Shown here: positions 1 to 6,911 of the stretch, in pieces | How the letters are laid out: each line of letters starts with the position of its first letter | Numbering within the stretch: the first letter of the stretch is position 1 | DNA from: Candidatus Woesearchaeota archaeon | GTDB taxonomy: Archaea > Nanobdellota > Nanobdellia > Woesearchaeales > SM23-78 | Direction of reading: 5' to 3' | DNA: 12,258 nt | Assembly: GCA_016933095.1 (NCBI GenBank) | Contig: JAFGBP010000070.1 | Span: 1-12,258 of the forward strand | Notes under the pieces: model-generated | Told to the model about the DNA's origin: nothing | The model's database searches: none | What the model saw: the letters and a program-made list of their open reading frames with translations, nothing else | Position numbers and translations under genes: made by a program

Positions 1-27
1 CAGACCAAGCCACTTGGCAGAACAGCC

Positions 28-840
28 CTATTTCAGTGATATCGACGTCACGGTCACATACAAGAGCCAATAGAGAGGCATGTAAACGCCAAAGAATATT
101 ATGAACAGGTCCGCCCTTGAGAAAAGGACAAAGATGAGAAGGAACTCCTTAAAGTATCCCTGAGGTATGGAAGGTATCTGATAATATTTTTTTATAAAGA
201 CTTGCAAGCCCTTTCCCTTCCTTGGTGCAGATGACACGGGGTTGGCAGAGCGGCCGACTGAGCCTTTAATTCTCAGGGATTTCAGCTCTCCCTCAAGGGT
301 TAGTATGGCCTTCTTGTCAGCCGAGGCAGATTGTGCTAACGAGAACATCAAAGCCGAGGCCCCGAAGACAATAATCAGGAGGCTACCTGTCTGCAAGTAT
401 ACTGAAGTCGTCAAGCCACTCCATATGGCGAGCAGAATTGTGATGTGCATGAGCGCGTCGAGATACACCCCTCTCATTGAAGTCTTCTGGTCATATCTCG
501 CCATCTCTCCATCCACACGGTCCAAAACCGCAATAAAGTATGCCAATGCCAGGCCTGCGATGTAAGACCACATCTCTCCAAGGTAGAATAGGTAGCCTAT
601 AGGAATAGTAAGCAGCACCAAAAGAAAAGTGACTTGGTTCGCTGTGAAGGGTGTGTGAAGGAACAGTTTCGTTAAGTATATTGAAGGATACCTGTGAAGG
701 TAAGAGTAAAGGCTGACCCTTTCAATCTCGCCAGGCTTCTGGCAAATTCGCCTTAGCTCCTTAATAGACTCTGATCCACGCCTATGCAATTTCGTATCTT
801 TAGCCTTTGTTGAATTCGCTACTTTCTTTGAAGATCTCAT
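28..840 (-). CDS. CDP-alcohol phosphatidyltransferase family membrane protein
   Basis: Probably transfers a phospho-alcohol head group from a CDP-alcohol, or a related CMP-linked donor, at the membrane in lipid or polyol-phosphate synthesis. Numbered from the upstream ATG at 852, the signature is D111-x2-D114-G115-x2-A118-R119-x8-G128-x3-D132, but the final aspartate of the family motif is His136. Hydrophobic segments lie at about 71-92, 93-110, 134-175 and the last 40 residues. A basic stretch of about 50 residues precedes the first. Start choice: a TATA box (CTTATAAA) is centred 26 nt before the ATG at 840, giving 270 aa and a leaderless mRNA; ATGs at 852 and 849 are also in frame, with GGAG directly against them. 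The gene follows a methyltransferase on the same strand but has its own promoter. Family call is firm; substrate unknown. Confidence 0.85.
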   Translation of the reverse strand: MRSSKKVANSTKAKDTKLHRRGSESIKELRRICQKPGEIERVSLYSYLHRYPSIYLTKLFLHTPFTANQVTFLLVLLTIPIGYLFYLGEMWSYIAGLALAYFIAVLDRVDGEMARYDQKTSMRGVYLDALMHITILLAIWSGLTTSVYLQTGSLLIIVFGASALMFSLAQSASADKKAILTLEGELKSLRIKGSVGRSANPVSSAPRKGKGLQVFIKKYYQIPSIPQGYFKEFLLIFVLFSRADLFIIFFGVYMPLYWLLYVTVTSISLK

Positions 841-862
841 CAGATACATCATCTCCTGATAG

Positions 863-870
863 TTTATAAG
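863..870 (-). promoter_or_regulatory. TATA box of the phosphatidyltransferase gene
   Basis: CTTATAAA on the minus strand, centred 26 nt upstream of the ATG at 840. The spacing matches the archaeal TATA-to-start distance and predicts a leaderless transcript. Confidence 0.55.
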
Positions 871-913
871 ATTTATGAAACAACAAACATTCTTTCAAAA
901 ATTCCTTCCAGAA

Positions 914-1678
914 TCATTTCGTAAGCACATATACCCCTGTCACACCAGCGAATGGAAGGCCGTGATCGTACTTAATCACCTCAGAGAGCCAGGCCAGCAA
1001 TTTCTCTACGTTCGTATTATCGAGCTTGGCATCCCTAAGGGCATTTGTCAAGCGTTTCCTCATATCGATTATCATCTTCTCCCCATTAGCTTTGTCATAA
1101 CCGATGGTGCGCCACTTCAGCTTGAGCCCCAGCTCGTCAGCCCATTCCTGTATATTGAAGGGGCAGAGGAAGTGGACATCTGAGAGGCTCATTGGCACGT
1201 TGAGCAATAACTGGAGGCTCATCCAGATGTAGCCCCTGATGTTGGTGAAGTTAGGGCAGGTCACAATCAGTTTACTATCTTCCTTCATGAATCCCTTCAA
1301 GGACTTAAGGACTGCGAATGGGTCGTCTGTGTGCTCCAGCACCTCCTGCATGACCACGACGTCGTATTTTCCGTCCAGCTCCTCGATGCCTTTGCACTCG
1401 AACTTCAGCTTTGGGTGCTTGTGCATCTCCTCTGCGATCTTGATGGCTTCCTTGGAGTAGTCCGTGGCCAGCACGCTCTCGGCGCCTGCCTCTGCTATCT
1501 GGATGGCTGTCTCGCCAGTGCCACATCCTATCTCCAGAACCTGCTTTCCCTTCCAGCCATCCTCCTGGAGGACAGCCCCGCTTATGTCAAGGGAGTCAAA
1601 CGTGAAGAAGGATTCCTTCCCCTTCTTGTACACCTCGTCGTACTTGTCCTTCAAGGACTTGTTATCGCGCCCTTCCAT
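914..1678 (-). CDS. class I SAM-dependent methyltransferase
   Basis: Soluble Rossmann-fold methyltransferase of about 254 aa. Visible motifs: SAM-binding VLEIGCGTGE (motif I), an acidic residue after strand 2 in ATDYSKEA, and YDVVVMQEVLEH, typical of the UbiE/Methyltransf_11-like group. The acceptor cannot be read from sequence; neighbouring lipid and glycan genes suggest a surface sugar or lipid. The frame stays open to a TTG at 1732, but a TATA box at 1701-1710 would lie inside that extension and sits 26-27 nt before the ATG at 1678, so 1678 is the better, leaderless start. It is divergent from the glycosyltransferase-like gene at 2042, with structured element C between the two promoters. 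Confidence 0.85.
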   Translation of the reverse strand: MEGRDNKSLKDKYDEVYKKGKESFFTFDSLDISGAVLQEDGWKGKQVLEIGCGTGETAIQIAEAGAESVLATDYSKEAIKIAEEMHKHPKLKFECKGIEELDGKYDVVVMQEVLEHTDDPFAVLKSLKGFMKEDSKLIVTCPNFTNIRGYIWMSLQLLLNVPMSLSDVHFLCPFNIQEWADELGLKLKWRTIGYDKANGEKMIIDMRKRLTNALRDAKLDNTNVEKLLAWLSEVIKYDHGLPFAGVTGVYVLTK

Positions 1679-1700
1679 GCTACCTGAAAACAGGGCGAGG

Positions 1701-1710
1701 TTTATATTTT
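1701..1710 (-). promoter_or_regulatory. TATA box of the 914-1678 methyltransferase
   Basis: AAAATATAAA on the minus strand, centred about 27 nt before the ATG at 1678. It decides the start over the upstream TTG at 1732. Confidence 0.6.
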
Positions 1711-1758
1711 TTGCGAAAAGAGGCGTGACCAAGTAGCGTCTAGCGCAGTCTGAGTTTC

Positions 1759-1992
1759 GGGTGCGTCCAGAAAGGCCGCCTAGCGTAGTCTGACTGACCT
1801 GCCCGCGAATGCTCTAGACTCGGCCATAATTAAGTGTGGGACTAATCGAACTATAGTGAGCGCAGGTCGCACCTTGCGCGCTTACAAAACGCCGAAGCGT
1901 TTTGAAGCCCAAAAAATCATGAAATGATTTTTGATGGCTAACCGAGCGTAACCAGTTATACGGAGCGCAGCCAGGAGATTCTGGACGCGCCT
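1759..1992 (-). repeat. structured insertion-like element C (inverted copy)
   Basis: A 234-bp intergenic element flanked by a perfect 10-bp direct repeat, TCTGAGTTTC, at 1749-1758 and 1993-2002. Its ends, 1760-1772 and 1979-1991, pair over 13 positions with one G-T wobble. Read on the minus strand it is related to elements A and B: it starts GGCGCGT...AATCTCC, contains GCCGAGTCTAGAG (plus-strand 1812-1824) and ends ACGCACC. Internal hairpins include an 8-bp stem at 1885-1904, whose minus-strand loop is TTCG closed by C-G, and a stem at 1912-1919/1925-1932 with a 5-nt loop. It fills the gap between the divergent promoters at 1701 and 2008. No convincing protein is encoded; the 68-codon minus frame here (1814-2020) has no family features. 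Function unknown; a non-autonomous mobile element or a structured RNA are the two readings. Confidence 0.65.
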
Positions 1993-2007
1993 TCTGAGTT
2001 TCATAAG

Positions 2008-2016
2008 TTTTAAAAA
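2008..2016 (+). promoter_or_regulatory. TATA box of the glycosyltransferase-like gene
   Basis: TTTTAAAAA centred 30 nt before the ATG at 2042. It lies just after the right-hand direct repeat of element C, so that insertion abuts this promoter. Confidence 0.5.
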
Positions 2017-2041
2017 CCACCCATTATCCTTGGAGTCTATT

Positions 2042-3523
2042 ATGAGTGATTACTTTATGGCTCTTGAAAATAGGAACAATGGCAAGAGGACAGCGATCTT
2101 CTTTCCGGTCATCAAGGGCACTGCTGTAAGGGACACTGTGAAGAGGGGCGTGCTTCACCTTCTTGCTAGGAAATTGGAGAAGGCCGGTAAGAGACCGTTC
2201 TTTGTATTCCTCATTTTGGAGAAAAAAATAATATTCAAGGAGGAAGTCAGGGGCTTGGACCACTCATTTGTCCAGATCCCCAACATCCCTTGGAACAACC
2301 AGCCGAGCCACTTCTTCTTCAGGAGGCTCAGGAATTTTCTCTTCGCTTCCATAAATCATGTGGACACGTACAGGATCTTTATGCGTGAGCAGAGGGAGAA
2401 GCACCTCTTTGCCTACATGCTCCACAAGTCCATTGACCTACTGTCCACTCCTTGGCCGTTCTCCTTGTTATTCAAGCTGTTCATGCGCTTCACTGAGTGG
2501 TGCGAGCTTTTCCTGACCAAGCCCATTGACAAATGGTATGCCAGACTATATGACAAGTACAAACCTTCGCTTCTGCTCCTGCACTCTTACCAGGACATTA
2601 ACCTCATCCCCTTGGAACGCGTGGCCAAGAGGAAAGGCATCCCATTCTTGTCATCTGTGATGAGCTGGGATAATTTGACGAGCAATGGCGAGATCCCCAT
2701 AAGGCCTGACAAACTTATGGTTTGGAGTGAGCTCATGAAGGGCGAGGCCATAAAGTACCATTATTTTAGGAAGGAGGATTTGTCCATCACTGGTCCCTTG
2801 CAGTTCGACTATCATAAGATATTGGACAAGTCCGGCAAGATCTTACCTAAGAAGGAGTTCTTCAGGAGGAACCATCTTGACCCTTCGAAGAAGGTGTTGA
2901 CATACACCACTGCCTCTCCCTTGCTATTCCCTGAGGAGCCCCAGTTCGTGGATTACCTCCATAAGCTGGTGAGGAAGCACTTCCCGAGGCTCCAGATATT
3001 TGTCAGGATTTATGCTAAGGACAAAGACCGCGGCAGGGAGAGGTATCGCTTCCTTGAGGGCAGGCCTGGCCTGGTGCTTGATTATTCTTGCATCAGCTCA
3101 AGGCTCATGACTGACCTCATGCCTTTCGACGACGAGTTCCTCGCCCACCTCTCGGCGACGATGAAGCACAGCGACATCGTGATGAACTTCATAAGCACCA
3201 TTGACCTGGATGCATTCGTATTCGACAAGCCAACCATCAACGTCAGTTTCGAGGGGGCGTTGAAGAAGCCTTTCCTGAAGAGCGTGAGGAGGTTCCAGGA
3301 CTACAGCCACAGCCAGTACATCTTCCGCTCAGGAGGGGCTAGGTTCGTGGATTCTGAGAAGAAGCTGCTCAAGGCCCTGGGAGACTACCTTAAGGACCCT
3401 GCTCTTGACAGGGAGAAGCGCGCCAAGGCCCTGAGGATGATCTGCGGGGAGATCGACACCAAGGCCAATGAGAGGATTGCGGGGTTCGTGGCTGAGCAGG
3501 TCCTGGGCAGCCCTGGCTACTGA
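2042..3523 (+). CDS. GT-B-like glycosyl- or glycerophosphotransferase
   Basis: A 493-aa protein that looks like the GT-B fold transferases grouped with CDP-glycerol glycerophosphotransferases and UDP-sugar transferases. Seen: a LLLLHSYQD segment near 177-185, then SWDNLTSNG at 208-216, a PDKLMVWSELMKGEA stretch (222-236), GPLQFD at 251-256, and near the C-terminus STIDLDAFVFDKPTINVSF, which resembles the donor-binding part where a Ser/Thr and an acidic residue contact the nucleotide sugar. There is no signal peptide; aromatic and basic patches near 83-160 could hold it at the membrane. A TTG at 2030 is in frame, but the TATA box at 2008-2016 favours the ATG at 2042. It begins a plus-strand unit divergent from the methyltransferase. 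Donor and acceptor are unknown. Confidence 0.7.
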   Translation: MSDYFMALENRNNGKRTAIFFPVIKGTAVRDTVKRGVLHLLARKLEKAGKRPFFVFLILEKKIIFKEEVRGLDHSFVQIPNIPWNNQPSHFFFRRLRNFLFASINHVDTYRIFMREQREKHLFAYMLHKSIDLLSTPWPFSLLFKLFMRFTEWCELFLTKPIDKWYARLYDKYKPSLLLLHSYQDINLIPLERVAKRKGIPFLSSVMSWDNLTSNGEIPIRPDKLMVWSELMKGEAIKYHYFRKEDLSITGPLQFDYHKILDKSGKILPKKEFFRRNHLDPSKKVLTYTTASPLLFPEEPQFVDYLHKLVRKHFPRLQIFVRIYAKDKDRGRERYRFLEGRPGLVLDYSCISSRLMTDLMPFDDEFLAHLSATMKHSDIVMNFISTIDLDAFVFDKPTINVSFEGALKKPFLKSVRRFQDYSHSQYIFRSGGARFVDSEKKLLKALGDYLKDPALDREKRAKALRMICGEIDTKANERIAGFVAEQVLGSPGY

Positions 3524-3574
3524 AGGCCACCCCCACAACAGAAAATACTATTCATAAGTAGTAAAAATCGTAAA

Positions 3575-3584
3575 ATTTAAATAA
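3575..3584 (+). promoter_or_regulatory. TATA box of the truncated methyltransferase gene
   Basis: ATTTAAATAA centred almost exactly 26 nt before the ATG at 3605, a leaderless arrangement. Confidence 0.6.
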
Positions 3585-3604
3585 GGCTAATTCTCCGAAA
3601 AGGC

Positions 3605-3958
3605 ATGAAAAACTTCTTCAAAGACCCTAGATTCACAATCCCGTACAAGCAGACGAACCTCGATCTCGGAAATCCTCATGGAAAGCTGAGCGAGAGATCT
3701 ATCGCACACACGAACATCCACCAAGGACAGGACATACTTGACCTGGGATGCGGGACTAGCGTTTCGACGAGCACTCTTCTCGACAAGGCAAGCCCGGTCT
3801 TCGTTATAGGCGCAAAGCTTGCAGGCGCGTTCCTGAACATGGCGAGGATGAAATTCGGCCTCCGGGAATACGCGACCAATAAGGCCATGAAGAGACACTA
3901 CTTCTCGAAAAGCAGCATAACTGAAACCCTGAAATACAACGTCACAGAGAAATCCTGA
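3605..3958 (+). CDS. truncated SAM methyltransferase-like protein
   Basis: A 117-aa protein with the first third of a class I methyltransferase fold and nothing after it. ILDLGCGT at 44-51 is motif I. The following VFVIGAKLAGAFLNMARMKFG (65-85) matches strand 2 and helix B, but the acidic residue that normally binds the SAM ribose (as in GVD) is replaced (GAK). The remaining 30 residues are basic and polar and do not match motifs II-III, and I see no continuation in another frame before 4015. Intact methyltransferases are usually 200-270 aa. It keeps a well-placed TATA box and a hairpin-plus-T-run terminator, so it may be a remnant that is still transcribed, or a small SAM-fold protein with a new role. 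Confidence 0.55.
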   Translation: MKNFFKDPRFTIPYKQTNLDLGNPHGKLSERSIAHTNIHQGQDILDLGCGTSVSTSTLLDKASPVFVIGAKLAGAFLNMARMKFGLREYATNKAMKRHYFSKSSITETLKYNVTEKS

Positions 3959-3994
3959 ATATAAAACTGCTTCCGCCTTTCTTGGGTCTTTATT

Positions 3995-4016
3995 AGGCTT
4001 TTTCCTTAGCCTTTTT
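3995..4016 (+). terminator. hairpin and T-run terminator after 3605-3958
   Basis: AGGCT at 3995-3999 pairs with AGCCT at 4008-4012, with an 8-nt loop, followed by a run of five T. It overlaps the stop codon of the convergent SDR gene. Confidence 0.5.
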
Positions 4017-4884
4017 ATCCCCTGCTTATGGTCCAGCCGCCGTCTACAGGGATATCAGCACCCGTGACGTAGGAAGAGGCATTCGAGGCCAAGAAGATTA
4101 TCGCGCCCACGAGCTGCCTCGGGTGGCCAACCTCGTGCAGGGAGGTGCGGTCCCTGAGCCTCTCGATGAAGGGGTCTGCCTTCTGGACTGTGTTGCCGCC
4201 TTGCTTGCTCTCCTCCACGTTAGGGAAGGGGCCTGGCGAGATGGAGTTGCACCTTATTCCCTTGGCGCCGTAGTACTCTGCTATGTACCTCGTGAACTGC
4301 ATCAGGGCTGCCTTTGCAGAGCCGTAAGCAGCGGGGTTGAACTTGTCAGTGCCTGCGTAGAGCTTGGGGCTGGGGCCGAAGTGGCCGTACATAGAGGCGA
4401 CGTTGACTATCGAGCCTTTTGTTCCGTGCTTGAGGAAGTTGGCGGCCACATGCTTAGTCGCGATCGCGGCCCATAAAGGGCCTTCCTGGGCAGCCATCCA
4501 GGTCTCCCTAGTCACGTTCTCGACCCTGCCCGCGTCTGTGTTGAAGCCGCTCTTGATTGTCATGTCGTGGGCGTTGTTTATCAGGACATCTATCCTGTGC
4601 TTGGAGCAGATGTCCTTGAACACAGCCTCGAGCTTAGGCGTGTCTATGAAGTCCACCAGCCTGAAGTCGACCTTGTCGTCCCCGTACTTCTTCTTGTACT
4701 CAGCTGCCTGTGCTGCGAGGCGGTTAGACCTCGCCAAAAGGATTATCTTTGCTCCTACCGAGAGCAGCCCCTCTGCAATGTACCTTCCAAAGAATCCGCC
4801 TGCGCCCGTCAATATAACTGTCTTACCTGCTATGTCAAATATATCCTCCAAGGCAGTTCCCTCAGTTGATGTCTTCTTCTTCAT
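4015..4884 (-). CDS. short-chain dehydrogenase/reductase
   Basis: A 289-aa classical SDR that oxidises or reduces a hydroxyl/keto group with NAD(P). Seen: TGAGGFFG at 26-33 (TGxxxGxG cofactor loop), NNAH at 103-106, catalytic Ser164 in NVAS, Tyr187 and Lys191 in YGSAK, and a C-terminal TGADIPVDGGW typical of the family. The ATG at 4884 has GAGG 9 nt upstream; an ATG at 4893 lies directly on that ribosome site and is less likely. It is the last gene of the cluster, about 49 nt after the CMP-sugar synthetase. The same SDR plus CMP-sugar synthetase neighbourhood is known in flagellin-glycan loci (ptmA/ptmB of Campylobacter), so a role in making or modifying the sugar acid or its precursor is likely, but the substrate is not readable. 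Confidence 0.85.
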   Translation of the reverse strand: MKKKTSTEGTALEDIFDIAGKTVILTGAGGFFGRYIAEGLLSVGAKIILLARSNRLAAQAAEYKKKYGDDKVDFRLVDFIDTPKLEAVFKDICSKHRIDVLINNAHDMTIKSGFNTDAGRVENVTRETWMAAQEGPLWAAIATKHVAANFLKHGTKGSIVNVASMYGHFGPSPKLYAGTDKFNPAAYGSAKAALMQFTRYIAEYYGAKGIRCNSISPGPFPNVEESKQGGNTVQKADPFIERLRDRTSLHEVGHPRQLVGAIIFLASNASSYVTGADIPVDGGWTISRG

Positions 4885-4933
4885 CTTGACCATCCTCTTG
4901 ACATATTGTCTGTCATATTGCCAGTCATGCCAT

Positions 4934-5632
4934 TCACATGTCAGGTATCTTGCCTTCCTGCAGAGCCTTCATGTAGAACTCCAGGAGAGGAATATCCCTT
5001 GGCTCGTCAATCTGCTGTGACTTCCAAGGGTCCATCTCGAACAAGAGTATCTTCCCGCCGAGCCTGTTCTTCTGCTTAGTAAGTATCCCTGGCTTGAAGA
5101 CGTATATTGATCCGTTCTCCCTGTACTGCTTCTCGAAGTCCTGCCTCCTCTCCCTACGCCTGTAATCATAGTTTATAGAGACTGGCTTCCCCTCCTTGAT
5201 CTTCCACACGTAGAAGTCACCGATATAGAACGCCGAGAACAGTGAGTCTGCCTTCTCGGCCTTTAGGTACTCCACTGCCTTGTCGATGTCAGAGGCCTCC
5301 CGGATTGGTGACGTGGCCTGGAGGAAGACTATGAGCTCTATCTTCTTCCTAACATCCGCTCCCAGGCTGTCAAAGACGTGGATGAGGGCTGACTCGCTCG
5401 AAGCCTCGTCCCCTGAGATCTCTGCCGGGCGCTTGACTATCTTGGCCCCATGCTTCTCGCAGATTCCCGCAATCTCGTCATCGTCAGTGGAGACATACAC
5501 CTCATCTACGTGCTTGGCTCCCTTCGCAGCCTCTACGCTCCAGGCTACCAAGGGCTTGCCGCAGAAAGGGATTAGGTTCTTCCTCGGAATCCCCTTGGAG
5601 CCTCCCCTTGCTGGAATTATTGCTATGATCAT
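4934..5632 (-). CDS. neuA: CMP-nonulosonic acid synthetase (NeuA-type cytidylyltransferase)
   Basis: Activates a sialic-acid-like sugar acid with CTP to CMP-sugar plus pyrophosphate. The 232-aa length fits the single-domain form. Residues 1-20 carry the nucleotide-binding signature R9-G-G-S-K13-G...K18-N19; FLQATSPIR matches the family QPTSPxR motif; ENGSIYVF and QIDEPRD near the C-terminus are the sugar-acid and metal-binding regions of N-acylneuraminate cytidylyltransferases. The ATG at 5632 follows a strong GAGGGGG ribosome site that overlaps the stop of the radical SAM gene, so the two are probably translationally coupled. It supplies the final step of the pathway begun by the isomerase, NeuB and phosphatase genes. 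The exact acid (Neu5Ac, legionaminic, KDN or other) cannot be told from sequence; the symbol is used for the family. Confidence 0.9.
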   Translation of the reverse strand: MIIAIIPARGGSKGIPRKNLIPFCGKPLVAWSVEAAKGAKHVDEVYVSTDDDEIAGICEKHGAKIVKRPAEISGDEASSESALIHVFDSLGADVRKKIELIVFLQATSPIREASDIDKAVEYLKAEKADSLFSAFYIGDFYVWKIKEGKPVSINYDYRRRERRQDFEKQYRENGSIYVFKPGILTKQKNRLGGKILLFEMDPWKSQQIDEPRDIPLLEFYMKALQEGKIPDM

Positions 5633-5644
5633 TTTACAGCCCCC

Positions 5645-6547
5645 TCATTTTTTCTTATTCATTCTTATACTAGGCTTTGCTCCAGTCTTCTCTTCAAAGA
5701 CCTTTGCCTCTTCATCTGTTTTTTTTGCCTTGTATTCAGAAGGAAATGCTGTCGGGATCCCCCAAAATTGGCAATATGAGCAGAGCGGCACCTGGTCGCG
5801 CCTGCCTCTCTTGTGGAGCTCCAGCCACTTCATGCGCTTCTCGCCGTTCCATATGTTAAGCAAGCTCTCCTTTTTCGCATTACCTATTACACCAAGGCCT
5901 TTGGGGTCGAAGCGGACGCAGATCGAAACCTCGCCCTTGAAGTTAATCACCAGGTGGTTCAGGAAGTCCCAGCAGATGCCTACCTCAGGGATGGTTGGCT
6001 CTCTCTTCTTGTAGTTGAAGCTGCCCAGAGGAGAGTGAAGTATCCTCGTCGCTATGATGAGGCCGAACTTCTCGTATCTGGACCTATCCACGTTTCCGTT
6101 GAGGCGCAGGACCACGAGGGGTTTCCTGTCGCCTTTGAGCTCAAGGAATTTCTCTATGATCGCGTATTGGTTGTCTGCCTCGCTGTCATTCTCGATGACT
6201 GATATCGCAAGGGTGTCGAGGTTACCTATTATCTCGTTCGCCTTCTCCACCAGGAGCTTTCCGTTCGTGTCAATGCTGGTTATCTGCCTCGAGAACAGCT
6301 TGGCTGCCTCGCCGAAGCGCGGGTAGAGCAAGGGCTCGCCATTGTTGTGGAGCTGCACAGTGATGTTGTCAGGCAGCTGCTCCGCTATCTTCTTCACCAA
6401 CTCAAAGTCCATGTCACCGTATGTAGCCGCGATCTCAGGATAGTCGCGCTCAATCTTCCTCCTGCCACACATCCAGCAGTTCTTGTTGCACCGACCTGTG
6501 AGCTCTACATTGACATTCGCTAGGCTTCCAAATTGCTTCTCTACCAT
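5645..6547 (-). CDS. radical SAM protein with SPASM-like C-terminus
   Basis: A 300-aa radical SAM enzyme. The 4Fe-4S/SAM motif is C20-x3-C24-x2-C27 and NNGEP at 68-72 takes the place of the GGEP motif. C192, C210 and the CSYC pair C256/C259 in the second half look like ligands for one auxiliary cluster, as in SPASM or twitch domains, with the usual INFKGEVSIC and IGN...SLLNIWNGEK pattern between them. The tail is lysine-rich. The substrate is unknown; its place directly before the CMP-sugar synthetase, with only about 12 nt between, suggests it modifies the sugar acid, its precursor, or a protein acceptor. The ATG at 6547 has only a weak upstream AAGG, and a TATA-like site at 6617-6625 would give a 5' leader of about 50 nt. 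Confidence 0.85.
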   Translation of the reverse strand: MVEKQFGSLANVNVELTGRCNKNCWMCGRRKIERDYPEIAATYGDMDFELVKKIAEQLPDNITVQLHNNGEPLLYPRFGEAAKLFSRQITSIDTNGKLLVEKANEIIGNLDTLAISVIENDSEADNQYAIIEKFLELKGDRKPLVVLRLNGNVDRSRYEKFGLIIATRILHSPLGSFNYKKREPTIPEVGICWDFLNHLVINFKGEVSICVRFDPKGLGVIGNAKKESLLNIWNGEKRMKWLELHKRGRRDQVPLCSYCQFWGIPTAFPSEYKAKKTDEEAKVFEEKTGAKPSIRMNKKK

Positions 6548-6616
6548 TTTTTATGACCTTTTTTCATGACCTAGGAATATTGTTCTTCAACTTCATTCTT
6601 CAACTAATAACTAATA

Positions 6617-6625
6617 CCTTATATG
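6617..6625 (-). promoter_or_regulatory. possible TATA box for radical SAM-neuA-SDR genes
   Basis: CATATAAGG on the minus strand predicts transcription from about 6595 and a leader of about 50 nt. That leader contains short tandem repeats (TATTAGT twice, GTTGAAGAA twice). This stretch of 6548-6725 shows no other gene. Confidence 0.35.
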
Positions 6626-6725
6626 GTAACATGCTCCTTCAGAGAGAAACGAAAAGAGCTATGCAAAAATAGTTCACCTTTCGATAAGTAAAAGTGTACT
6701 ATAATAAAAATTTTTTGGTCTTACC

Positions 6726-6892
6726 GGCTGCGTTGAATATCTCCAGTACGCGGCGCTCATCGCGATTAGCAGGAATCCTTTGCCGAGTCTAGAGTGCCAG
6801 TATAAGTTTCTTGAAGGAGCGCCTATGCGCAGCAGAGTATAGCTCTGCGCATAAGTAAGCTATGCTTACTCCGTGCACTTTTTCAACGCACC
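6726..6892 (+). repeat. structured insertion-like element A
   Basis: A 167-bp element flanked by near-identical 10-bp repeats, TGGTCTTACC (6716-6725) and TGGACTTACC (6893-6902). Terminal arms GCGTTGAA and TTCAACGC pair perfectly. Inside: a stem-loop CGCG-GCGCTCAT-CGCG at 6749-6764, the shared core GCCGAGTCTAGAG at 6782-6794, TTTCTTGAAGGAGCGC, then two hairpins absent from element B (6825-6832/6845-6852, and 6854-6860/6864-6870). It starts near-identically to element B (10351-10474) and ends with the same CACTTTTTCAACGC. It sits 10 bp after the NeuB stop codon, within the 364-bp gap before the radical SAM gene. No coding capacity is apparent. Confidence 0.7.
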
Positions 6893-6911
6893 TGGACTTA
6901 CCTTTATCACT

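Noticed and set aside
1759..1992. Element C as a tRNA-like or rRNA fragment (GTTCGATTAG resembles a T-loop)
   Set aside because: No acceptor stem, anticodon arm or CCA end can be drawn; the resemblance is limited to a few bases.
5280..6014. A 244-codon plus-strand frame across the CMP-sugar synthetase and radical SAM genes
   Set aside because: It is antisense to two well-supported genes, has no family motif and is serine/leucine-rich, as expected of a shadow frame.
6541..6567. An 8-codon frame overlapping the radical SAM start codon
   Set aside because: Lysine-rich, made of A-runs, and without a clear ribosome site; most likely chance, although its stop overlaps the start of the gene.
6726..6892. 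Elements A and B as integron attC sites
   Set aside because: The GTTGAA and TTCAAC ends are in the opposite order to attC (which starts with RYYYAAC and ends with GTTRRRY), and no integrase or cassette array is present.
6903..6911. Insertion of element A as the cause of the missing SAF domain of NeuB
   Set aside because: The element is bordered by a near-intact direct repeat and lies after the stop codon, so a simple insertion would not remove a coding domain; no SAF-like sequence is seen on its far side.
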